DNA from: an uncultured Peptococcaceae bacterium
Lineage (GTDB): Bacteria > Bacillota > Peptococcia > Peptococcales > Peptococcaceae
Assembly: GCA_900552455.1 (NCBI GenBank)
Contig: URZX01000021.1
Span: forward strand, 1 to 47,032
Reading direction: 5' to 3'
DNA length: 47,032 bases
Shown here piece after piece: positions 41,097-47,032 of the stretch. The notes beneath the pieces were generated by a model, which made no database searches, was not told where the DNA came from, and was given only the letters and a program-made list of their open reading frames with translations. The translations under genes were made by a program, and so were the position numbers. The number at the start of each line of letters is the position of its first letter. Within the stretch, counting starts at the first letter, position 1.

Positions 41097-42452
41097 TTAT
41101 TTGCAGAACTGTTCGTCAGCCCAGGTCAGAACTTCGTCGAGGATCTTCATAGCTTCGCGGAGTTCTTCTTCGGTGATGATCAGTGGAGGGCAAACCTGGA
41201 CAACGTTGTCACGGCCATAGGTGTAGAAGCCGAGTTCTTTGCACTTAGCGATGACAGCAGCCTGGTTAGGGTTGCCAAGACCGTATTCGTCGATTGGTTC
41301 TTTGGTTTCTTTGTTCTTAACGAGGTCGATAGCGGAGAAGAGACCGATGTAACGAACGTCACCAACGCATGGGTGTTTTTCCTTCATTTCTTCGAGGATT
41401 TCGCCGAGAACTTTGCCCTGCTTCTTAACGTTTTCAAGAACGTTGTGATCATCGAAGTAATCCATGGAAGCATAACCAGCTGCGCAAGCGAGTGGATGAC
41501 CCTGGTAGGTCAGGCCGCAGCCGAGAACGTTTTCGTCGAAATGGCTTGCAACCTTTTCGTTCATGACGATACCACCGAGCTGTACATAGCCGGAGTTAAC
41601 GCCCTTCGCGAAGGTGATCATGTCAGGGGATACGCCCCAGTTCTGGATAGCGAACCATTCGCCGGTACGACCGAAACCAGCCATGACTTCGTCGCAGATC
41701 ATGAAGATGCCATACTTGTCGCAGAGAGCGCGAACGCCAGCGAGGTAGCCTTCTGGATACATGATAACACCGTTTGCACCAACGACGGTTTCGAGGATGA
41801 TGGCAGCGATCTTGTCATGACCTTCAGCGATGATGGTCTTTTCAAGCATGGTGAGGTGATATTTGGTTTCTTCAGCTTCGCTTGCGAAGTTGATTTCTTC
41901 ACGATATGGGAATGGGCCATGGAAGTGAACAACGCCAGGAGCGTTACCACCGATTTCAGCGGAGAAACGACGACCGTCACCGGAAACGTTACCAGCTACG
42001 ATGGTAGCACCATGGTAAGAACGATACATGGACAGGATCTTGCCCTTGCCGCTTGCCAGACGAGCCATCTTGATGGCGTTTTCGTTGGAGTCAGCACCAC
42101 CGTTGCAGAAGAATACGCGGCTCATGCCTTCTGGAGCCTTTTCAACGATTCTCTTAGCGAGAGCAGCACGGATACCAACGGACTGACCAGGAGCGATGAA
42201 GCAGAGCTGTTCAGCCTGTTCTTTGATGGCATCGATGATGTACTGGTTGTGATGGCCAAGGTTCATGTTAACGAGCTGGGAGCTCATGTCATAGTACTTC
42301 TTGCCGTTGTAATCCCAGAAGTAGATGCCTTCGGATTTTTCAACAGGGATGATTTTGTTCAGTTTTTTCTGAGCGGACCAGGAATGCATGTTATAGCGAT
42401 GGTCCATATCGAGAACTTCTTCACGGGTAAATTTTGGCAGTTCGTAAGCCAT
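41097..42452 (-). CDS. tpa: Taurine:pyruvate aminotransferase (Tpa)
   Basis: A 451-residue class III aminotransferase. YDMSSQLVNMNLGHHN, GMSRVFFCNGGADSNENAIK, RSYHGAT, ICDEVMAGFGRTGEWFA and the PLP lysine in ITFAKGVNSGYVQLGG (about residue 283) are all present. The closeness to xsc on the same strand supports Tpa: taurine plus pyruvate gives sulfoacetaldehyde plus alanine. Another omega-aminotransferase specificity is the alternative from sequence alone. AAGGAAG precedes ATG 42452. Codon use is strongly biased, as in highly expressed genes. Confidence 0.9.
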   Translation of the reverse strand: MAYELPKFTREEVLDMDHRYNMHSWSAQKKLNKIIPVEKSEGIYFWDYNGKKYYDMSSQLVNMNLGHHNQYIIDAIKEQAEQLCFIAPGQSVGIRAALAKRIVEKAPEGMSRVFFCNGGADSNENAIKMARLASGKGKILSMYRSYHGATIVAGNVSGDGRRFSAEIGGNAPGVVHFHGPFPYREEINFASEAEETKYHLTMLEKTIIAEGHDKIAAIILETVVGANGVIMYPEGYLAGVRALCDKYGIFMICDEVMAGFGRTGEWFAIQNWGVSPDMITFAKGVNSGYVQLGGIVMNEKVASHFDENVLGCGLTYQGHPLACAAGYASMDYFDDHNVLENVKKQGKVLGEILEEMKEKHPCVGDVRYIGLFSAIDLVKNKETKEPIDEYGLGNPNQAAVIAKCKELGFYTYGRDNVVQVCPPLIITEEELREAMKILDEVLTWADEQFCK

Positions 42453-42468
42453 TAGTGATTACTTCCTT

Positions 42469-43017
42469 TCAGATAAGTGGATTGTTATGAGGATTTTGCT
42501 TCGAGTAAACGATTTGCACAGCGTTCTTCAAAAGCCCTTCGCTTCTGGAATAAGCAAAGAACTCAAAGCCGATCTTGCAGCCGAAAGAACACATGATGCA
42601 AGGATCGTTCGTGCAAAACATATACGCATCATCTTCAGCCATAGCGAAAAGCACATGCGCATCACGCTCTGGTTTGATCATTTTGATCTGACCACCCATC
42701 ACCGAGCGCACATAGATCCATTCGATGTCGTGATTTCCGGCTTCAGCGCCTTCCACCCAAACATCAAACGCATGGTTGTCTTTACCACCGATGATGGAAT
42801 AACGGATCGTATATTTTTCGCTTTCACCAGGCAGCTTTGGCGCTACCTCTTTCCAGTCCTCGCCCAAAGAATTGGCAAGCGTGCCATCTCCGAGCACATC
42901 CCAAACAAGATGTCCATCCGCCTTGTTCTGATACATGACCGGGATCGGAGAAAATGGCTTTGGAATACTGGTACATTTACTGCGGGTGATGCTTTCTTTT
43001 TTACGTGCGGTCTTCAA
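42469..43017 (-). CDS. Unrecognised protein between xsc and tpa, CX4CX2CX3C motif
   Basis: A 182-residue protein started at TTG 43017, eight bases after GGAGG. I do not recognise the family. The N-terminus is basic (KTARKKESITRSK); the middle is beta-rich (YTIRYSIIGGKDNHAFDVWV). Near residues 134-147 is FCTNDPCIMCSFGCKIGF, whose cysteines are spaced x4, x2, x3 and could bind zinc or an Fe-S cluster. There is no signal peptide or membrane segment, so it is probably cytoplasmic. It ends 16 bp before tpa starts and lies after xsc, separated by a hairpin, so it is very likely co-expressed with the taurine pathway. Confidence 0.85.
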   Translation of the reverse strand: MKTARKKESITRSKCTSIPKPFSPIPVMYQNKADGHLVWDVLGDGTLANSLGEDWKEVAPKLPGESEKYTIRYSIIGGKDNHAFDVWVEGAEAGNHDIEWIYVRSVMGGQIKMIKPERDAHVLFAMAEDDAYMFCTNDPCIMCSFGCKIGFEFFAYSRSEGLLKNAVQIVYSKQNPHNNPLI

Positions 43018-43046
43018 GTGTCACGCCTCCATTTTTACAAAATAAA

Positions 43047-43083
43047 CGGCCACCATATTCACGCCTTGTAAATATGGTGGCCG
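43047..43083 (-). promoter_or_regulatory. Perfect 13-bp hairpin between xsc and the downstream gene
   Basis: CGGCCACCATATT (43047-43059) and AATATGGTGGCCG (43071-43083) with an 11-base loop. On the minus strand it is followed by TTTATTTT, an imperfect T-run. It is either a partial terminator that lowers downstream expression or an mRNA-stabilising hairpin for xsc. Confidence 0.75.
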
Positions 43084-43138
43084 AAAGACGTCACCCTATA
43101 GGCCTGACGCTATATATACTTGGTAAAATCAACGAGAA

Positions 43139-44896
43139 TTAGTCGTTGAAGTGCTTAGCATCGAGATGTTCGTATCTTGGCAAGAAACGAGTTGGGAGAT
43201 GCAGAGCGTCTTTACGGAATGGAGGAGCAAGCTTGGTGCCATCGACACGTGCTTCGACAACAACTGGCTTGGTCATGGAGATTTCGAAAGCTTTTTCGAA
43301 GGTTGGCTGGATGTCTTCAACCTTATCGAGGTAGAAGCCTTCAGCGCCCATTACGCGAGCGAGTTCAGCCCAAGATGGAGCCTGGATGTCGCAGCCGACG
43401 AAACGGTTGTTGTAGAAGTCAACCTGGTTCTTCTTTTCTGCGCACCATGCGTTGTTACGGAATACAACAGCCAGAACAGGGAGGTTTTCCTGAACAGCAG
43501 TCATGATTTCGTAGAAGGACATACCCCAAGCACCGTCACCAGCGAGGGACATTACGTGATGATCTGGGCAGCCGAGCTTAGCACCGAGTGCAGCCTGGAG
43601 AGCGAAACCAGTGTTACCATTGGTCAAGCAAGCAACGTGGAGACGTGGAGCGTTGAACTTCAGGTAGCTGTTAGCGGTAGAAGAAACGTTACCAATGTCG
43701 GTGGTTACGATGCAATCTTCAGGTTTAACTTTGCACATTTCGAAGAGCAGACGACGTGGATGGATGGTACCTTCTTCAGGTTCTTCCATAGCGAGTTCTT
43801 CAATTTCAGCTTCCCAAGCGTCTCTCTTTGCTTTGATGTCAGCCATGCGAGCTTCGTCAACTGGACGATCGCCAGCTTCTTTCAGCAGAGCGAGGAGACC
43901 TTCAGCGGTAACGCGAGCGTCGCCTACGATACCAACTTCAACTGGATGGGTACGTGCGATCTGGTTAGCGTTAACGTCGATCTGAACGATCTTCTGGGAA
44001 CCATCCTGCAGGAAGTACTTGATGTCGTACTGTGGCAGGGTACCGAAGTAGGACAGACGGCAACCGATAGCGATGATTACGTCAGCTTCCTTGATGCTGT
44101 ACATAGCAGCCTTGGAACCCATGTAACCGATAGGCCCTACCCAATGTGGGTCGCTGTAACGGAAAGCGTCGTTGTGGAGGTAAGAAGTAGCAACTGGGCA
44201 GCTGAGGTATTCAGCGATTTCAGCAACTACGTCTACAGCGTCGGAGTCAACAACGCCACGGCCGTTGATGATAACAGGCTTCTTAGCAGCGAGGATAACT
44301 TCAGCAGCCTTCTTCAGGGATTCTGCATCTGGAATCAGACCAGAGGTAGAACGATACTGTTCTGGAGGGAGGATGAAGTCGTTAACTTCGCCATAGAAGT
44401 AGTCACGTGGAACATCGAGGTAAACAGGACCACGTTCTGCATACATGGTGCGGAATGCGGTACGTACGCAGTCAGCAGCACGGCTTGGATGAGGGATCTG
44501 GAAAGCCTTCTTGGTGATAGGCTTGAAGATAGGAACCTGATCTACTTCCTGGAAACCGTCCCAACCAACAGAAGCGGAACCAGCGGAAGGACCGATGATC
44601 AGCACTGGGCTGTGAGCCTGATAAGCGGTAGCAACGGAAGTAACGAGGTTGGTGATACCAGGGCCGTTCTGACCGGTGCAGACACCAACTTTACCGGTTA
44701 CACGGTTGTAAGCGTCCATCATGTGGCCAGCGGTGTGTTCGTCGCGGCAAGCGATGAAACGAATGCCGGCAGCTGGGAATAAGTCGAGCATGTCCATGAA
44801 AGCGGAACCTACGATACCTGCGCAGTATTCAACGCCTTCCATTCTGAGCTGTTCAACAATAGCTTCACTAGGGGTCATTTTCTGTTTTTCTGCCAT
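43139..44896 (-). CDS. xsc: Sulfoacetaldehyde acetyltransferase (Xsc)
   Basis: A 585-residue thiamine-diphosphate enzyme. The Pyr domain has the activating Glu in [15 protein letters not shown] (residue 53), and [15 protein letters not shown] follows. [19 protein letters not shown] is typical of Xsc rather than acetolactate synthase. The ThDP motif is [15 protein letters not shown] (about residue 455) continuing to [17 protein letters not shown]. It converts sulfoacetaldehyde plus phosphate to acetyl phosphate plus sulfite, conserving energy from taurine. AAGGAGG precedes ATG 44896. It is first in the operon with the unknown protein and tpa. Confidence 0.96.
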   Translation of the reverse strand: MAEKQKMTPSEAIVEQLRMEGVEYCAGIVGSAFMDMLDLFPAAGIRFIACRDEHTAGHMMDAYNRVTGKVGVCTGQNGPGITNLVTSVATAYQAHSPVLIIGPSAGSASVGWDGFQEVDQVPIFKPITKKAFQIPHPSRAADCVRTAFRTMYAERGPVYLDVPRDYFYGEVNDFILPPEQYRSTSGLIPDAESLKKAAEVILAAKKPVIINGRGVVDSDAVDVVAEIAEYLSCPVATSYLHNDAFRYSDPHWVGPIGYMGSKAAMYSIKEADVIIAIGCRLSYFGTLPQYDIKYFLQDGSQKIVQIDVNANQIARTHPVEVGIVGDARVTAEGLLALLKEAGDRPVDEARMADIKAKRDAWEAEIEELAMEEPEEGTIHPRRLLFEMCKVKPEDCIVTTDIGNVSSTANSYLKFNAPRLHVACLTNGNTGFALQAALGAKLGCPDHHVMSLAGDGAWGMSFYEIMTAVQENLPVLAVVFRNNAWCAEKKNQVDFYNNRFVGCDIQAPSWAELARVMGAEGFYLDKVEDIQPTFEKAFEISMTKPVVVEARVDGTKLAPPFRKDALHLPTRFLPRYEHLDAKHFND

Positions 44897-45001
44897 TATA
44901 TTGCCTCCTTAAAAATTTAACGTTTCACCATCTCGCGATGGTGCCAACATTGTTTAACAATAAAACATACAAAAAACATTGATGATGTCGTTGCCGTTCC
45001 G

Positions 45002-45058
45002 AAGTTCACTAGCAACTTAGTACACTATTAAGATAGCACACTATTTTTGCATTGACAA
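45002..45058 (-). promoter_or_regulatory. xsc promoter with three phased operator-like boxes
   Basis: Minus strand: TTGTCA (45053-45058), 17-bp spacer, TATCTT (45030-45035) with TGC before the -10. Three 10-bp boxes begin exactly 16 bp apart: TAGTGTGCTA (45034-45043), TAGTGTACTA (45018-45027) and TAGTGAACTT (45002-45011). They run from the promoter spacer across the start point. A ~105-base leader follows, with a CACCATC/GATGGTG hairpin (about 44926-44943). Confidence 0.7.
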
Positions 45059-45486
45059 GACTTATCCCAGGAATAGATTCGCCTGTCCGTCTACAAGAGA
45101 CAGAAAAATAGGTTGCATTTATCGTATTTATGTCACATGTCGCTAAACTGTATTTTTTCACTTATCGTCAACCCGCCATTTTAAGGGATTGTTTTATTCA
45201 ATTTCGTCATTCGACAAAAATCCAACGCATTTATTGCAAGTCCTATATGCAACACTTTTTCTCTTGCAGTTAATCTCCACGGGCTATTTTTGTCCATGGA
45301 TTGTGCACATATTATATTTCTCGAGTACTCAAAATCCACTTGGTTTACGGAGTCAATCCCTATACCCGCCCCTTTCACCACCATAAAACGCTACATATAG
45401 TAGCCTCAACGCCGCCACCCTTCCAAGCACAGACTGCAACCAAACAGCCTTGCAACACCTTTTTCAAGCATTGCAAGCCTTCATTT
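45059..45486. other. Gene-free region between xsc promoter and DUF2812 gene
   Basis: About 430 AT-rich bases. Short frames on both strands (for example 45181-45384) have no ribosome site and no recognisable domain. I see no tRNA or clear hairpin. It may be a decayed gene or upstream activating region; nothing can be assigned. Confidence 0.5.
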
Positions 45487-46020
45487 TCATCGAAATCTTT
45501 CCCGCAGCCGCCAGAATTTGATGCCCATACGGATGAAAATATAAATGTACATCAGGAAAAGCACCCAGTATAAAGCCGTTAATACGAGACTTCCACCAAT
45601 CAACCCCGTCGCGATGTACGGAATGACGATCAACAGGAACACCACCAGAATCGGAATCATACGCCCATTCCATACACGCTTTACCATCTCAAGCCGAGAC
45701 GCATCGTCACAAAATATCCCTTCCTCGTGCTCCTGCATCTCCGCTGCCGGTTTGCGAAAATAGCTGTATCCCGCAAAATCCTGGATATATTCCCAGCCGG
45801 AATCCGCAAACATCTGCCGATATGCCTCGCTGTCCTTATGCGAGGCCTCATTGTAATCCAGCTGATAGATCACATCCTCTGGTTCACAGCGCGCGAACGT
45901 ATAAACAATACCGCCGCTTACCAATTTCCAGCCCTGTTGATGCATTTTTCTCAGATAAATTTCCTCTTCTTCCCAATCTGCTACAGAGAAAAACTTAAGC
46001 GTTCGCTTCGTTGTTTTCAT
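45487..46020 (-). CDS. DUF2812 membrane protein
   Basis: A 177-residue protein. The N-terminal ~100 residues are a DUF2812 domain (LKFFSVADWEEEEIYLRKMH, GWKLVSGGIVYTFARCEPED, YQLDYNEAS, GWEYIQDFAGYSYFRKP). Two membrane helices follow (about residues 120-142 and 145-165) and a basic tail. GGAGGTGAG precedes ATG 46020. It overlaps the PadR gene by 26 bases; PadR-DUF2812 pairs are common in Bacillota, where the pair is thought to respond to membrane or drug stress. Function unproven. Confidence 0.9.
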   Translation of the reverse strand: MKTTKRTLKFFSVADWEEEEIYLRKMHQQGWKLVSGGIVYTFARCEPEDVIYQLDYNEASHKDSEAYRQMFADSGWEYIQDFAGYSYFRKPAAEMQEHEEGIFCDDASRLEMVKRVWNGRMIPILVVFLLIVIPYIATGLIGGSLVLTALYWVLFLMYIYIFIRMGIKFWRLRERFR

Positions 46021-46336
46021 GATCTCTCACCTCCAACATATTTTTATATAATCGCTCGATACGCCCCATCTCCAAATCCAATACCTCACGACCAAGATCC
46101 GTAATTACATAGATCTTACGTTTTTGTTCCTCACGCACAAATCGGATCAAGCCATCCTTCTCCATCTTCGACAAACTACCATAAAGCGTTCCCGGCGTGA
46201 TCACCACTGCCCCCTTCGTCAAGGCTTCCACTTCCTTAACAATATGATAGCCATGCGCTTCTTTGCGCAAACAAAGCAAAATATAAAACCCCGTCTCCGT
46301 CATCGGCACATACACCTTTTTGATATGCGGGTCCAT
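45995..46336 (-). CDS. PadR-family transcription regulator
   Basis: A 113-residue protein started at ATG 46336, seven bases after AAGGGGG; an ATG two codons earlier is possible. The winged helix is FYILLCLRKEAHGYHIVKEV, then VVITPGTLYGSLSKMEKDGL, followed by the usual KRKIYVITDLGREVL wing and a dimerisation helix. PadR proteins repress their own operon. A 10-bp inverted repeat at its promoter fits that. Confidence 0.94.
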   Translation of the reverse strand: MDPHIKKVYVPMTETGFYILLCLRKEAHGYHIVKEVEALTKGAVVITPGTLYGSLSKMEKDGLIRFVREEQKRKIYVITDLGREVLDLEMGRIERLYKNMLEVRDHENNEANA

Positions 46337-46358
46337 GAGCATACCCCCTTTCGAAAAA

Positions 46359-46418
46359 TTACATCGCACTGCAATATATCTTACCTCAAGTATAGCACTG
46401 CGATGTAACGCACGTCAA
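46359..46418 (-). promoter_or_regulatory. padR promoter bracketed by an inverted repeat
   Basis: Minus strand: TTGACG (46413-46418), 18-bp spacer, TATACT (46389-46394). The arms TTACATCGCA (46359-46368) and TGCGATGTAA (46399-46408) are perfect inverted copies, one in the promoter spacer and one past the start point. The matching extends imperfectly inward (CTGC, ATA). Confidence 0.7.
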
Positions 46419-46450
46419 TACATATTATTCTTGAAATCAAATTCACATAC

Positions 46451-46480
46451 AAAAAAACCACCCTGCACAAGCAAGGTGGT
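46451..46480 (-). terminator. rRNA operon terminator
   Basis: Minus strand: ACCACCTTGC, loop TTGT, GCAGGGTGGT, then seven T. It begins six bases after the 5S end. Confidence 0.9.
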
Positions 46481-46485
46481 ATATG

Positions 46486-46602
46486 TCCTGGCAATGACCT
46501 ATCTTCCCAGCAAAAGACCAGCAAGTATTGTCGGCGCTGAAGGGCTTAACTTCTGTGTTCGGGATGGGAACAGGTGTGACCCCTTCGCTATCGTCACCAG
46601 GA
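46486..46602 (-). rRNA. 5S ribosomal RNA
   Basis: 117 bases on the minus strand. It begins TCCTGGTGACGATAGCG, contains CCCATCCCGAACACAGAAG and GTTAAGCCCTTCAGCGCCGA, and ends TTGCCAGGA, which pairs with the 5' end. It is followed by the operon terminator. Confidence 0.95.
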
Positions 46603-46696
46603 TATTTACTTTCTTTGAGTTTGCTTCTCGCTCCCTCAAAATTACACAGTAACTTTCTTTTCTCTGACTAGCTCGCTTCCTTCGCTTTCCTTACCT

Positions 46697-47032
<336 letters not shown>

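Noticed and set aside
41013..44782. Long plus-strand frames opposite tpa and xsc (41013-42455 and 43151-44782)
   Set aside because: They are antisense shadows caused by the strong codon bias of these genes; Tpa and Xsc motifs lie on the minus strand.
45181..45384. Possible 67-residue regulator upstream of xsc
   Set aside because: There is no ribosome site, and the weak helix-turn-helix-like string (LTAREKVLHIGLA) is not enough to call a domain.

Overview
The window looks like a chromosome segment of an anaerobic, Gram-positive-type bacterium (Bacillota). The evidence is the rapZ-yvcK-whiA gene order, strong AGGAGG-type ribosome sites, frequent TTG/GTG starts, an oxygen-sensitive ThiH-type thiamine cluster and a taurine-cleaving gene pair. 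The exact class cannot be fixed from the sequence alone. Most genes are GC-rich with many C-ending codons. The cas operon, one methyltransferase gene and the right-hand end are clearly more AT-rich.

Layout. 1-551: no gene, but simple and direct repeats. 552-6706 (minus): rapZ, yvcK, whiA, a lipoprotein flavoenzyme and a DUF368 membrane protein, apparently one operon. 6726-12407: a small membrane-anchored protein, a radical SAM protein, and carA-carB. 12529-15937: a Fic protein, an AT-rich methyltransferase between two identical 49-bp terminator copies, an XRE/zinc-ribbon regulator and a membrane-anchored protein. 16048-20926 (minus): a five-gene peptide/nickel-type ABC importer behind a structured leader with a terminator. 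21154-24183: an autoregulated XRE/membrane-protein pair, then a MEMO1-AMMECR1 fusion coupled to its radical SAM partner.

24387-35882 is a complete type I-C CRISPR-Cas locus, all read on the minus strand: cas3, cas5c, cas8c, cas7c, cas4, cas1, cas2, leader, then 54 repeats and 53 spacers. Its notable points are a block of five repeats with paired compensatory changes in the hairpin, two near-identical spacers, an apparent frameshift in cas4 at a T7 run, and a candidate ~82-nt RNA with its own extended -10 promoter and terminator just upstream of cas3.

36168-40975 holds cysK and a divergent thiSFGHE-type cluster for the thiamine thiazole. The thi genes sit behind a short leader ending in a terminator hairpin, with no TPP riboswitch that I can see. 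41097-44896 (minus) holds xsc (sulfoacetaldehyde acetyltransferase), an unrecognised Cys-motif protein and tpa (taurine:pyruvate aminotransferase). Together Tpa and Xsc would turn taurine into alanine, acetyl phosphate and sulfite. The xsc promoter carries three 10-bp boxes spaced exactly 16 bp apart. 45487-46336 is a PadR regulator with a DUF2812 membrane protein under a promoter bracketed by an inverted repeat. 46451-47032 is the end of an rRNA operon (terminator, 5S, partial 23S) on the minus strand.

The best candidates for something undescribed are the small protein inside the taurine operon, the RNA upstream of cas3, and the covarying CRISPR repeat block with the cas4 frameshift.
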